Assembly: GCA_963578605.1 (NCBI GenBank)
Contig: CAUZEA010000006.1
Span: 1-64,000 of the forward strand
Length of the DNA stretch: 64,000 nt
Reading direction: 5' to 3'
DNA from: JAKVCB01 sp963578605
GTDB lineage: Bacteria; Planctomycetota; Planctomycetia; Pirellulales; Lacipirellulaceae
This document shows positions 1 to 10,609 of this stretch, piece by piece. Position 1 is the stretch's first letter; the number at the start of each line of letters is the position of its first letter. Position numbers and translations under genes: made by a program. Under the pieces are notes generated by a model. The model worked only from the letters and a program-made list of their open reading frames with translations, was not told the origin of the DNA and did not search any database.

Positions 1-110
1 GCGCATTTCGAGACAGCGCATTTCGAGACAGCGCATTTCGAGACAGCGCATTTCGAGACAGCGCATTTCGAGACAGCGCATTTCGAGACAGCGCATTTCG
101 AGACAGCGCA
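1..110. repeat. 15-bp tandem minisatellite, about 7.3 copies
   Basis: Seven perfect copies of GCGCATTTCGAGACA occupy bases 1-105, followed by a partial copy (gcgca) to 110. The array may extend past the window edge. Because the unit is 15 bp, every frame is a 5-residue repeat. In the frame of the downstream gene it reads Ala-His-Phe-Glu-Thr with no stop back to base 1. It has no spacers, so it is not a CRISPR. Confidence 0.95.
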
Positions 111-123
111 GAACACGCTGTTC

Positions 124-3096
124 GTGTCGCGAGGCGCAGTTTCAAAACCGACTTTGGGTGGCTGGTGTCGAGTCGGCCCATCGCTGCGACGCCTCAGTGT
201 TAGCACCTGCCTGCTGCTGTTGGTAACGACGGGATTGAAGGCCTCTGAGCGACCTTGGTTGTTCTCGCCGCCGAAAGCTGTCGAGCCACCCCAGGTTAAG
301 CGAGCCGACTGGATTAGAAACCCGCTGGATGCGTTCGTGTTGGCGCGGCTTGATTCAAAGGGGCTCCAACCCGCATCGGACGCCTCGCGTCAAACCCTTA
401 TACGCCGGATTTACTTCGATCTGATCGGCCTTCCCCCCAGACCACAGGAAGTCGAGGCGTTTCTCACCGACAAAGATCCCCGTGCCTACGAACAACTCGT
501 CGACCGACTGCTCGAGGATCAACGTTATGGAGAACGGTGGGCCCGGTTCTGGTTGGACCTGGCACGCTACGCCGACACGGCCGGATACGAGGGCGACCCC
601 GATTTGCCCCATGCCTGGCGCTATCGCGACTACGTGATTGACGCCTTCAACAACGACATGCCGTATGACCAGTTCATCAAAGAACAGCTGGCCGGCGACG
701 AGTTTGGCGAATTGATGGGCGCGACCGATCTGCCGGACGTCCTGCCCGACCGTGTTGTCGCGCTGACCTTCCTGCGGCTGGCCCCGTTCACGGAACCACG
801 CGGTGACGAGACCCGCCATGAAATGCTCAGCGAAATGACCAGTACCGTTGCGTCGGTCTTTCTCGGTCTGACGGTGGGTTGCGCGAAATGTCACGACCAC
901 AAATACGATCACATACCAACCAAGGACTTTTACCGTCTCAAGGCCTTCTTTGCCACCGTCTCCATCGAGCGTCCGCTGCCCGGCGACATCTATCAGGTTG
1001 GCGGCTCGCTTCCGGCCCGTTTTTATCGCGACGGCCAGGAGCAGTGGGCCGAACAAAAACGACAGACGATGCGAGACGGCCTGGAAGAGGCGAAAACTGA
1101 GCTGGCCGAGTTTCGCGAGGAATTACAGAAACGGGCAGGTCCCATTGGTGCCGGATTCGGAATCCAAAGCGTGGGCACTGGTGCCGACGGCTATGTCTTC
1201 GACAAAATGCCGGTTGCTGACGGCAACATGCACGATTCAATCATCAACTGCGACGGTGCCCAGTGGCAGTTTTTTACCGACGGGCAAGGACCCCATCCAA
1301 CAGGGAGCCTGGCCGGGGTAAACCATGGCGCCTGGTTTAGCAACCTCCAATCGCCAATCCAGCTCAGCCTCGGGCAACACACGGCTGGGTCCGGCACACC
1401 GCAAGGCTACAACCACCAGGGACATTTCGCGGAGATTCTCATCTACGGTCATCCGCTGGATGAGCAGGAGCGCGGGCTGCTGGCTGACTACATCCGTCAC
1501 AAATACCATGGTGAAGGGGAATCATCCGCGGGTCCCCCGACTTCAGGACTGCGGTTCTGGCTTGATGCGGCAGACCTCGACGCGAACCCTGAAACGGACA
1601 ACCCGAAACCGGGTGTGACGATCGAGCAGTGGATCGACAAAATCTCCGGAATTCGTCTCCACCAACCAGATCGATCCAAACAACCGAAACTCGACCAACT
1701 CGGACCAGTGGGTGGCGCCACCGTCAAGTTCGACGGTAGTTTCCTGAAAGGCGATGTTTGTGGAGCTCCCTTCCTCGCAGACGGGCAAGGCGCGCTCGTG
1801 GTGATCTATTCGGCGACGCATCAAGATGAAGGATATGGACTGGAAGTCGGCGGCGACGGACAGTTTCTCAGCACCTTCATCAACCCCGCGGCAACCACAA
1901 TCAAGATCGGCGAGTTGCTCAAGAAACCGGGTCTTGCCAGCCGGCAGGAACGTAAGCGGTATCGTTACCTGACCAGTCGTGAGCGATTCACGCGTCAACA
2001 TCTGGTTCGTTTGGAGCCAAAGGCGATGTCGCTACGGCACTCGTACGGTCCACCCTACGAACCGGGCGTACCGACTTCGCGCGTGATGATTCGCGGTGAA
2101 TACGACAATCCGGGCGAGGTGGTCCAGCCGGGGTTCTTGAGTTGCATTTCCGGCAATCAAGATCCGGCCGCGATCCGTCTGGATCCGTTCAAGCGCTGGC
2201 CCACACGAAGCCGACGAATGGCATTGGCCACTTGGATTTCCAGCCCAGGCAATCCTCTTACCGCGCGGGTGATGGTCAATCGCCTCTGGAATTGGCACTT
2301 CAGTCGTGGCATCGTATCCACCCCCAGTGACTTCGGCCAGCTCAGTGGCGGACCATCGCACCCTGATCTGCTCGATTGGCTGGCCAACGACTTCGTTGAA
2401 AACAAGTGGAGCATCAAAGCGATGCACCGCCGAATCGTCACCTCGGCGACGTATCGTCAGGCATCGACGAATCGGAAATCCGCAGCCCAAGATCCGCAAA
2501 TAGTGGATCCCGAAAACGTGCTGTTGTGGAAGTTCAATCGCCGTCGGCTGGAAGCGGAGGCGATTCGCGATGCGGTGCTCAGCGTGAGTGGCCGGCTCAA
2601 TCCGGAATTGGGTGGCTTGCCGATCTTTCCCCCATTGCCCGGCAATATTGCGGAGGCCGTTAAGTACGACCAGAGCAAGTGGGATACGCAATATGGAAAG
2701 GAAGGGCGCAAGCGGAGCATTTACATCTATCAGCAGCGCACGCTGACAATGCCGCTCATGCAAATGTTTGACGCCTTGGTGTGTGATGAATCGCGGCCGC
2801 GCCGGCGAAGTTCGGTCACCGCGCTCCAAGCCTTGGCAATGTACAATGGCATGTTGGTGAACGAGGAATCGCACCATTTTGCCGAGCGAGTCCAATCCGA
2901 GACCGGCGATCTTCCTGAAACACAGATCAACCATGCCTTCCGTCTGGCACTCAGCCGCCGGCCAACCCCCGCGGAGGCTGCTTATTTCGCGGACTTTTTC
3001 AGAGACAACCACGACTCAGACGGCAACGGCCCGGATCCGCTCGTGGCGTTGTGCCGCATTCTCTATAATACAAACGAATTTATATACATTGATTAA
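124..3096 (+). CDS. DUF1549/DUF1553 planctomycete cytochrome-type protein with LamG-like insert
   Basis: Secreted multidomain protein of the planctomycete DUF1549 (PSCyt2) and DUF1553 (PSD1) type; biochemical role unknown, usually paired with DUF1501 genes. A hydrophobic export segment lies near residues 25-40. DUF1549 starts near residue 60 (RADWIRNPLDAF) and carries the CAKCH motif near 255. DUF1553 runs from about 698 to the end (NPLTARVMVNRLWNWHF). Between them, about residues 350-640, is an insert resembling concanavalin/LamG folds (AEILIYGHPLDEQER, then FWLDAADLDANP). The N-terminal cytochrome domain seen in the paralogue at 14652 is absent. The GTG start at 124 has no visible Shine-Dalgarno, and the frame is open back through the minisatellite to base 1, so the true start may lie outside the window. 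The stop abuts the ATG of the DUF1501 gene, indicating an operon. Confidence 0.88.
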   Translation: MSRGAVSKPTLGGWCRVGPSLRRLSVSTCLLLLVTTGLKASERPWLFSPPKAVEPPQVKRADWIRNPLDAFVLARLDSKGLQPASDASRQTLIRRIYFDLIGLPPRPQEVEAFLTDKDPRAYEQLVDRLLEDQRYGERWARFWLDLARYADTAGYEGDPDLPHAWRYRDYVIDAFNNDMPYDQFIKEQLAGDEFGELMGATDLPDVLPDRVVALTFLRLAPFTEPRGDETRHEMLSEMTSTVASVFLGLTVGCAKCHDHKYDHIPTKDFYRLKAFFATVSIERPLPGDIYQVGGSLPARFYRDGQEQWAEQKRQTMRDGLEEAKTELAEFREELQKRAGPIGAGFGIQSVGTGADGYVFDKMPVADGNMHDSIINCDGAQWQFFTDGQGPHPTGSLAGVNHGAWFSNLQSPIQLSLGQHTAGSGTPQGYNHQGHFAEILIYGHPLDEQERGLLADYIRHKYHGEGESSAGPPTSGLRFWLDAADLDANPETDNPKPGVTIEQWIDKISGIRLHQPDRSKQPKLDQLGPVGGATVKFDGSFLKGDVCGAPFLADGQGALVVIYSATHQDEGYGLEVGGDGQFLSTFINPAATTIKIGELLKKPGLASRQERKRYRYLTSRERFTRQHLVRLEPKAMSLRHSYGPPYEPGVPTSRVMIRGEYDNPGEVVQPGFLSCISGNQDPAAIRLDPFKRWPTRSRRMALATWISSPGNPLTARVMVNRLWNWHFSRGIVSTPSDFGQLSGGPSHPDLLDWLANDFVENKWSIKAMHRRIVTSATYRQASTNRKSAAQDPQIVDPENVLLWKFNRRRLEAEAIRDAVLSVSGRLNPELGGLPIFPPLPGNIAEAVKYDQSKWDTQYGKEGRKRSIYIYQQRTLTMPLMQMFDALVCDESRPRRRSSVTALQALAMYNGMLVNEESHHFAERVQSETGDLPETQINHAFRLALSRRPTPAEAAYFADFFRDNHDSDGNGPDPLVALCRILYNTNEFIYID

Positions 3097-4563
3097 ATGG
3101 CTATGCAACCTTTACCTCACCACAACCCGTATCCATACGCGACAAGACGTGGTTTCCTATCCCACGCCTTTAATGGGTTCGGCGCGATGGCGCTGGGTGG
3201 CATCTTAGCCCAGGAAACTGCCGCGACCAGTTTTGTTTCCAATCCACTCACGGTCAAGAAGTCTCATCACCAGCGCAAAGCCAAGAACTGCATCTTCCTC
3301 TTTATGCAGGGTGGCGTGAGTCAAATGGACTCGTTTGAGTACAAGCCGCTCCTCAATCGCTTGCATGGCAAACCACTCCCCCATGTACCCGAGGTCGCGG
3401 GAGAACTACAAGGTCGCCTGAACTTCCCGCACGTCATCATCGGGAGCGCGTTCAAGTTCGCGCAGCACGGCGACTCGGGTCGTTGGATCTCCGAATTACT
3501 GCCCCACCTGGCCCAGCACGTTGACGACATGGCCTTTGTGCACGGAGTCAAGACCGACAATCAAAACCACGGCCCCTCGACACTCCACGTGACAACCGGT
3601 AGCCAATTTCCCGGTCACCCCTCTGTGGGCTCGTGGATCAACTACGGACTAGGCAGCTACAACCAGAACTTGCCCGGCTACGTCGTCATCCAGGATCCGC
3701 GCGGTGCCCCGGTCAACGGCGCTGCGGTGTGGTCCAATGGCTATTTGCCGGCCACCTACCAGGGAACGCTCCTGCGGCCAACCGGTACGCCCATCCTGAA
3801 TCTGGCCCGGTCCGGCGAACTGACCCGCATGCAACAAAGGCGCGAACTCGACGCAATTGGTTGGCTCAACCGGCAGCACCTCAATGACCGGCCCGCCGCT
3901 TCCGAACTGGAATCGCGAATCAGCGCCTACGAGTTGGCCTTCCGGATGCAAACCGCAGCCCCGGAACTGGTCGACATCTCAAGCGAGCCACAACACATTC
4001 GCGACCTCTACGGATTGGACGACCCAACGACCGCCGGCTTCGGAAGGCAATGCCTGTTGGCGCGGCGATTGGCCGAACGGGGCGTGAGGTACACGTTGCT
4101 CGTACATGGCGTGCAGATCGGTAAGCACAGCTGGGACGATCATGGCGACGTGGCCGGTCGCATGAGCAGGCACTGCGCAGAGGTCGATCAACCGGTCGCG
4201 GCGTTGTTGTCCGACCTTAAACAACGCGGCATGTTGGACGAAACCCTGGTTGTATGGGCTTCCGAAATGGGACGCACACCGTTCAAGAACGGCGTCATGT
4301 CCAATAAACCAGGCCGGGACCACAACGCCTGGGGGCTCTGCATGTGGATGGCCGGCGGAAACGTCAAACCGGGAGCCACGGTCGGTGCCACCGACGAATT
4401 CAGCCTCCGCGCAACAGATGATCCCATTCCCATCCGCGACGTCCACGCGACAATTCTCGACCTGTTGGGACTCGACGATAATCAGCTCCGCTACCTCCAT
4501 GCAGGACGTTACCGCCAACTCACCGACATCGGTGGCAACGTGCTTACGGAAATGATCGTCTGA
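3097..4563 (+). CDS. DUF1501 family protein, Tat-exported
   Basis: DUF1501 protein of 488 aa, a family structurally related to sulfatases and alkaline phosphatases; its substrate is unknown. The N-terminus carries a twin-arginine signal (TRRGFLSHAFNGFGAMALGG). Typical DUF1501 segments are visible: FLFMQGGVSQMDSFEYKP near residue 68, a HGPSTLHVTTG block, WASEMGRTPF near residue 390 and GRDHNAWG shortly after. Its ATG directly follows the stop of the DUF1549/DUF1553 gene with no gap, and this gene pairing is standard in planctomycetes, so the two are almost certainly co-transcribed. A second such pair lies at 13097-17393 on the other strand. No terminator was found downstream. Confidence 0.9.
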   Translation: MAMQPLPHHNPYPYATRRGFLSHAFNGFGAMALGGILAQETAATSFVSNPLTVKKSHHQRKAKNCIFLFMQGGVSQMDSFEYKPLLNRLHGKPLPHVPEVAGELQGRLNFPHVIIGSAFKFAQHGDSGRWISELLPHLAQHVDDMAFVHGVKTDNQNHGPSTLHVTTGSQFPGHPSVGSWINYGLGSYNQNLPGYVVIQDPRGAPVNGAAVWSNGYLPATYQGTLLRPTGTPILNLARSGELTRMQQRRELDAIGWLNRQHLNDRPAASELESRISAYELAFRMQTAAPELVDISSEPQHIRDLYGLDDPTTAGFGRQCLLARRLAERGVRYTLLVHGVQIGKHSWDDHGDVAGRMSRHCAEVDQPVAALLSDLKQRGMLDETLVVWASEMGRTPFKNGVMSNKPGRDHNAWGLCMWMAGGNVKPGATVGATDEFSLRATDDPIPIRDVHATILDLLGLDDNQLRYLHAGRYRQLTDIGGNVLTEMIV

Positions 4564-4655
4564 GGTGTCACGTTTCGAATCTCAGCAAATCCCTTTTCAG
4601 CTGCCTTCCTGCACGCGACAGACGGCTTTGCAGCGGGCAGTTTTTATCTAAAGAG

Positions 4656-4760
4656 ATGCCAACAGCAAAGCGTTACATGCCGGCGCAGATTATGGGGAAG
4701 CTCCGCAAAGCGGAAGTTGCGATATCGAAGGGTCGCTCGGCGGTGCAAATTGACCGGGGC
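4656..4760 (+). pseudogene. IS3-family transposase OrfA N-terminal remnant
   Basis: The first 31 codons from the ATG at 4656 read like the start of an IS3-family OrfA: AKRYMPAQIMGKLRKAEV followed by AISKGRSAVQ. This resembles the helix-turn-helix opening of planctomycete IS3 OrfA proteins (KRxTPEQIIxKLREAEVxxxKGxTVxxxCR). After about 4750 the similarity stops in every frame, so only a truncated, decayed end remains. No terminal inverted repeats were seen. The rest of the 4564-5128 interval, to the SD before 5129, holds nothing else I can identify. Confidence 0.55.
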
Positions 4761-5128
4761 GGTCGCGAGGGCGTTCGCCGCCGAGGGAATCGAGATCACG
4801 TCAAAGCGGCGAACCCGGTGGTATTGTTTGCCGTCATCCTCGCGGCACACACGCGGATTACCAAGGAGCGGCAACGAGCGAAATGAGGTGCAAACGTCTC
4901 GAAATTCAACAAGCAGCTCTTCGCACTGCGGTTGAAAACGCCCCAAACGGCTGCGGGATCTTTGCATCGCCGGGCCAGGAAGATTAGAATGCCGGTGGAT
5001 GAGCAGTGCACCGATTGCTGTGCACGAATTGAGTTAAGTCTTAACCATTCGTTTTCCCCAGGCACGGCCGTCGCGCAACAAAGGTCCTTCCTCGGCGAAA
5101 CTAACCAACCCCCCCGGGGAGAGCCGCC

Positions 5129-7540
5129 GTGCAACGTCGCAACTTTCTGAAACTCGGTCTTGCGGGTGTGGGTGAGCTTGGCCTGCCCTTGTTCGTTCCG
5201 CTGCAAGCAAGTGCCCAGGATCCGTCTTCGCCGTCGACGACCGTTGCGGGCACCAAGAAGACCACTCAGCCCATCTATTGCTGCATCTTCATCGAATTTG
5301 TCCAGCCTTGGGACCAAAACGAAGCGGTTCGCCAGGTGAAAGAATTGGGCCTCGGTAACATGGTGTCCCTGACCGAAACGTTCCACGTCGGGAATTCTGA
5401 AGAGGACCGCCGCCTCTGGAAACAACACTTCCCGAGCCTCGCAGAGCAAGTCGACGCTGTGCCCCGGTTCCCCGATCGGCCCGAGTATGGTCATAGTGCG
5501 GTGTTCGATTTACCGCCGGAGTTCCGCCGCGAACAGGTGCAGCTCTGCCAGGAGTTGGGGCTGCTGCTGTTCACCTGGCCGCGGGAGTTGCCGGTCAACG
5601 AGCGGTCACGCGAGCCAGACCCGGCGTTGTTCTCCGCGTTGATCACGGGCGAGAGCCTCAGCGCACTGTCGTTGACGCGGTCGCTGGAACAGTTGAAGGC
5701 GATAGAAACCCAGCCCGTCACGAGGGACCTGGGAGATGACATTCCCGAGCAACTCAAGCACCAGCAGGTGTCGATCTTCGACAACCCGGACCAGCTTGAC
5801 TTCCAAATCATGCACGACTGGATGGTGCGGCGGTTCCGCACGCACGGTGCGGCACTGCGGGCGCTTCACGGCGGGCGGCTGGCGGCGATCGAGTCGTCAA
5901 CGCAGGTCCGCCTGTCCCTGGAAGCGGGCGGGGACGTGCCAATTTTTGAACTGGTGCCGTCCGACCCGCTCCGCGGGCTGGCGTCCACGCGCGGGGCAGC
6001 AGTCGCCTACGGCAAAGACTTGTGGGGCGTGCACACCGCAATGGGTTACTACCGGGCGCCAACGGATCTGTGGACACCCGAGCGGCTCCGCATTGCCTAC
6101 GACCTGTTCTACGCCGGTGGCGCCAGCTACTTCAGCGAGCCGAACCTGGCGCTCCGCAACTGGGGTTCCTGCAGCGCGTTCTTCAACGTCCGCGCCAGCC
6201 CGGACATCCGCTGGGCGGAAGAGGAGTGTCGCCCCTTTGACGATCCCATCTGTGTCCGCAGCCGCGAGGTGCTCAGTTCGTTTTACCGCTTCACTCAATT
6301 TCATCAACGACCGGCCGGCGGCCCGCGCGTGCGACTGGGCTACGTCCTGGGCAACCTCGATTCCTGGGGTGGCAACCGGGGGGAACGCCTCTGGATGGTC
6401 GACCATCCAGGGTTCCTCGCGACCGATGCCACCAAGACTTGGCGCCATGTGGGGCACGTCTTCGATACCGAGCCGTGGTACATCGGGCCGCGGCTGTACT
6501 ACTGGCAGGCAGACCCCGCCAAGCCGCTGCGGCACAGCACGCCGCCGTGCGGGCAGGTGGACCTGGTGCCCAGCGAGGCACCGTTGGAGAAGCTGCGCGG
6601 TTACGGAACGCTGGTCTTCCTTGGCTGGAACACGATGACCGAAGAGCTGTATGCGAATCTCATTGCCTTCGTCGAGGGTGGCGGGACACTCTTCCTCTCC
6701 GTGCCACACCTGGACACCCGCACCCGCACTGACCAGCCGCACGCGTTTCTCAACAGCGGCGATGTGAGCCAGCTGTGCGGGGTGCGCGTCGTTGGCCCGG
6801 GTACGAAGGTAAAGGGTGTGCTCTTCGCCAGGCAGACCACCAGTTCGCGCCACGTCATGCCGCAGGGCACCCGCTACCTGGAGCCCGCACAATTGGCCCA
6901 GGTTGAATTGTCCGGCGCGCGCACGCTTGCCCATGCGCGGGGCAAGCCCCAACAGCCGGTGTTGCTTGAGCACCGCCTTGGCAAGGGCACGGTCTACCTG
7001 CTCGCAACCTGGCAATACCCCGGCGAGCGGCTTGATGCCCTCATCACCGACATCCTGCGGACGCTGGCCGAGGCCGAGCAAACAGAAATCGCTGTGGAAG
7101 GACGGGACGTGTTCTACGCCGTCTACGATGGCAAAATGCCTTCCGGACAGCCCTTTTCCACCGTTTACCTGGTCAACCACGATATCCATGGCCAGTCGGC
7201 CTACCCCGTGCTCGTCGTGCACAAGGCGCGTTTACCGATGCGGGTGGCCAACGAATTGCGCATCGCCTGGATCTTCGATAACCTGGTTGTTGCCCCGTAC
7301 GACCGTTTTGCGCAGGTGACCGACGCCCGCCGGGAAGGCCGTGGTTGGACGGTGAAGCTGGAATCTGCGTCGCCTGCCTCCCAAGCGGAACAGCGGCTTC
7401 AAATCAGGACACCCGGCACCCCCAGCGGCATCACCCTTGATGGCAAGAGCTTGATGCTGGAGAAAGGGATCGAAGGGGACCAGTTCGTGCGCTGTCGGCT
7501 CACCGGTCGTAACGTGCTGCGGATCGAGGGATCTGGGTGA
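5129..7540 (+). CDS. Tat-exported TIM-barrel glycoside-hydrolase-like protein
   Basis: An 803-aa protein with a twin-arginine signal (RRNFLKLGLAGVG) starting at a GTG preceded by a GGGGAG Shine-Dalgarno. The body looks like the beta-galactosidase-related TIM-barrel proteins frequent in planctomycetes, followed by a region like the glutamine-amidotransferase-type trimerisation domain (GTLVFLGWNTM then LIAFVEGGGTLFLSVPHLD near residues 490-530) and a C-terminal beta-rich part. The exact family and substrate cannot be assigned by eye; polysaccharide breakdown is an inference. It stands alone on the + strand, converging on the - strand block that follows. The stop is TGA, which matters when judging UGA use elsewhere in this window. 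Confidence 0.72.
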   Translation: MQRRNFLKLGLAGVGELGLPLFVPLQASAQDPSSPSTTVAGTKKTTQPIYCCIFIEFVQPWDQNEAVRQVKELGLGNMVSLTETFHVGNSEEDRRLWKQHFPSLAEQVDAVPRFPDRPEYGHSAVFDLPPEFRREQVQLCQELGLLLFTWPRELPVNERSREPDPALFSALITGESLSALSLTRSLEQLKAIETQPVTRDLGDDIPEQLKHQQVSIFDNPDQLDFQIMHDWMVRRFRTHGAALRALHGGRLAAIESSTQVRLSLEAGGDVPIFELVPSDPLRGLASTRGAAVAYGKDLWGVHTAMGYYRAPTDLWTPERLRIAYDLFYAGGASYFSEPNLALRNWGSCSAFFNVRASPDIRWAEEECRPFDDPICVRSREVLSSFYRFTQFHQRPAGGPRVRLGYVLGNLDSWGGNRGERLWMVDHPGFLATDATKTWRHVGHVFDTEPWYIGPRLYYWQADPAKPLRHSTPPCGQVDLVPSEAPLEKLRGYGTLVFLGWNTMTEELYANLIAFVEGGGTLFLSVPHLDTRTRTDQPHAFLNSGDVSQLCGVRVVGPGTKVKGVLFARQTTSSRHVMPQGTRYLEPAQLAQVELSGARTLAHARGKPQQPVLLEHRLGKGTVYLLATWQYPGERLDALITDILRTLAEAEQTEIAVEGRDVFYAVYDGKMPSGQPFSTVYLVNHDIHGQSAYPVLVVHKARLPMRVANELRIAWIFDNLVVAPYDRFAQVTDARREGRGWTVKLESASPASQAEQRLQIRTPGTPSGITLDGKSLMLEKGIEGDQFVRCRLTGRNVLRIEGSG

Positions 7541-7659
7541 ACGTCCCTGGCCGATGATCGTTTTGTTAATTGACCGAGCGCGGTCGATTTCGCGCGAATC
7601 CCAAAAGTTTCGCCCTGTTCATCTGAATGCAGCGGGCAAGGGCTTTCATCAGCCACTCC

Positions 7660-10606
7660 TCAAGGCCTGTCGTCTTTACCGCGTACGTAATGGATCACGT
7701 CCGCCAGGTCCTGATGGTTGAGGTCTTTCTCGAGCCCATCCGGCATCATCGATCGACCGCTCGACTGGAGCAACTCGAGATCTCTGCGCAGGATCAGGTC
7801 CTGCTTTTTCTCCTGATTGATGAGGGCGATGCTCTCTCCCGCTTCCACCGAAAGTATGCCCGTGTAAGAGCGACCCTGCTTTGTCACCACCAAATAGTTG
7901 ACGTACTTTTCCTCGAAGATCCGGTTGGGGTCAAGGATGGAGGTCAAGAGCGAGAGGGGCGAAGTATCGGTAAGGGCCGCCAGGTCCGGACCGACCGGCT
8001 GCCCGACACCTCGGAACTCGTGACAGGCGGCGCAAGCGCCCCGCGGGTGAAATTGCCGCGCAGGGAGAGTGCCGGCAGGTACGCGTCGACGACTTCTTGT
8101 CGATCGGCACTGATTGCACCTCCAAAAAGCCGCGTTGCCCGGGCGCGAAGCCCGGTGTCGTCGAGCACCAGGAGACGTTGGCGACGGGCAGCGTCGATTT
8201 CGGCAGCCTGGACGTATCCGCCTTCCACCTTGTCGATCAGGGCGTGAACCCACTCCGCTCGACTCAGCAGGATATCGAGGACCTGCGCACGGAGCAGCGG
8301 CCCGTGCCCGCTCCAGCCGGCGAGCAGGACATCCGGCACACGACGGTCATCGAGGTTGCCCACCCGACGAGCGACTGCGACCTGCAGTGCACCCGGTGAC
8401 TGGGGTACGAGCAATCGCCCAAGCTCCTGGATGTCTCCTGGACGATGACCCAGGAGCCGGACCGCCAGCACGCGATCCGTCTCGGGAGCGGTTTCGCGCT
8501 GGGCAGTGGCGCGCGCATACTCGAGCATGCGGTCCAGCTGCGGGCATGATTCGAGTGTCGCGTCCTGTCGCTCCAACTCTTCCACGATCGCGGCCAGCGT
8601 CGAAAGTTGCCACAACCCGTACCCGCCCTGCTCGATTGTGAAGACGACATCCAAAACGCGGGCCAGGGCTTTCTCGTTCTCGAACGCAATCGCCAAACAA
8701 GCAAGGTTCTCGAAGAACGGCGTGGGGGGCTGTCGGGGTCACGCAGGACCGCGGCCAGCACGTGATCGAAGTTCTCTCCGCTGACCGAGCTCAGGACGGC
8801 GGCGCGGAGATACGGGGAATCACGGTCCTCGAGGACGAGCTGCCCGAGCAGCCAGCCAGTGCTGACATCCTTCCACTCCCCCAGCCTGTAGGCCAGCTGC
8901 AGGCGGACCTGTGGATCGGGATCGGCGGCTCGTTTCTCAATCGCCGCTCCGAGCGCCGCCGATGCTCCAAGCAGCGGCGACGAGAGCCGCACGGCATGGC
9001 GGCGAACACCCGGGTGTGGGTCAGAGAGTGTGTGTTCGATGATTTCCGGTCGCACCGCACCGAGGCCGTCGAGCGCACAGAGGGCGTGAAGACGACAGGT
9101 GGCGTGCTCGTTTTTCGTCGCGAGCTCCTCCAAAGGTGGTACCGCTGTCATGTCCTGGCGCTCGAAAAGCAGTCGCTGTGCCGTGTCGCGCTGCCAACCA
9201 TTCGGACTGTCGAGCGCGGCGACGAGGTCGGCGATCTTCAATCCGACCAGGCGGCGAATCGGACGCGGTCGAGTGCCCGCCGGATAAATCCGGTAGATTC
9301 GCCCCCTGTCGTCACCCGCCCGTAGATCAACACGCTTCTCCCAGCCTTCCGAGAGCCAGTGCGCGTGCTCAATGAGGGAACGTTGCATGTCGACGACCCA
9401 CACCGCGCCGTCCGGACCAGTGCGTGTCATCGTTGGCCTGAACGCGGGATCCTCCGAGCTGAGGAACTCGCGCTGCTGTTTTTCGTCCCCGGGGGGGCGG
9501 CGACCCGTGAAGGTCAGGCCGCTGGGGGACAGGAGTGAGCGATGGACCACGCCGCGCGCGGGATCGCACACGAAGGCATTGCCGGAAAATTGTGTTCCCA
9601 GGAGCTCGTCTCGATAGATCATCGCGCTGCACGCCGACGTGAAGTGGGCGGTCCCATCGCGCACGAAGAGCTTGGTTAAGCTGTCGATCACGTCGATGCG
9701 CGGAGTCGGTACGGGGACGTGGGGGTTCCGCCGGATAAAGTTGTCCGCCAGCACGAAGTGCCAGAGCGGCTTGGCATGATTGCAACCGAACCAGTTGCCC
9801 CAGTCGTCACGGTTACGACCGAACTGACTTTGGCCGACCTGCGGATCGATCCGGCCGTCGTCGACACGCAGGCGAAAGTCCTTGCCGCGGATGTCGACCT
9901 TGAAACCTGTCCGGAGAGAGCGAATTTGGCCGCCGCTCAGCAGGAGGATCGTATTTGCCTTGAAATAGATTAACGAACTCTTCGTCTCCTGCAGGTCCTG
10001 TGTGGCACCGGCCGATCGGCCGGTGACCGGACTTCGCACCGCCCCCGCGGTCCAGTCCCGCATCTCGGCGAAGTCGCCATTGGCGCAGTAGATCCAGTTG
10101 TCGAGCCCCCAGCGGAGTCCGTTGACCCGGTGCTGTGGATTGACTTCACTGAAACCCGTGAAGAGGATCTCGCGTCGGTCCGCGCGGCCGTCGCCGTTGG
10201 TGTCCTCCGCGAAGAAGATCTCGGGGGCGCAAGTCACGAGAACTCCCTTGCGCCATGCCATCACGCCGGTGGGATAGTTCAGGCCGTCGAGAAACAGTGT
10301 CGAGCGATCGTAGCGACCGTCGCGATTGGTATCTTCCAGACAACGGATGCGGCCGCCCGCCTTGCCTCGGCCGTCGCCCCCCAGCGGATAGTCGCCCATC
10401 TCGACCACCCAGAGCTTGCCGTCGGACCCCCAGTCGATGGCGATGGGATCGATGACCTGCGGCTCGGACACGACGAGTTCGACGACGAGCCCAGGGTGAA
10501 CTCGTAGCGCTCCGGGGGCTTCGTTCGCCGACTTTTGCGTCGCTGTACTCTCGCCGGCGAGCGCGATGAGCAGGATCGCCGGTGATGTCATGAGGAGGCC
10601 GCGCAC
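7660..10606 (-). pseudogene. PVC-type CxxCH membrane-bound dehydrogenase-like protein, two frameshifts
   Basis: Planctomycete protein with a seven-bladed-propeller dehydrogenase-like domain (HPGLVVELVVSEPQVIDPIA; repeated EDTNxDGRxD loops), HEAT repeats and a C-terminal cytochrome c domain with CAACH. Reading from the GTG at 10606 (or ATG 10591) it stays in frame to about 8730. There a run of six G (8724-8729, + strand) shifts it; the HEAT region continues in another frame (ENEKALARVLDVVF). At the C4 run 8039-8042 it shifts again into the frame holding CAACHEFRGVGQPVGPDL and ending at 7660. One extra base at each run would restore a single ORF of about 980 aa. Either a recent pseudogene or indel sequencing error. 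The start lies 3 bases after the stop of the dimethylformamidase-like gene, so the two form an operon. Confidence 0.85.
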
Positions 10607-10609
10607 AAT

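Noticed and set aside
1..110. CRISPR array
   Set aside because: Units are contiguous 15-mers with no spacers.
355..1056. 233-aa - strand ORF
   Set aside because: Antisense shadow of the DUF1549 coding region; no motif, SD or neighbour supports it.
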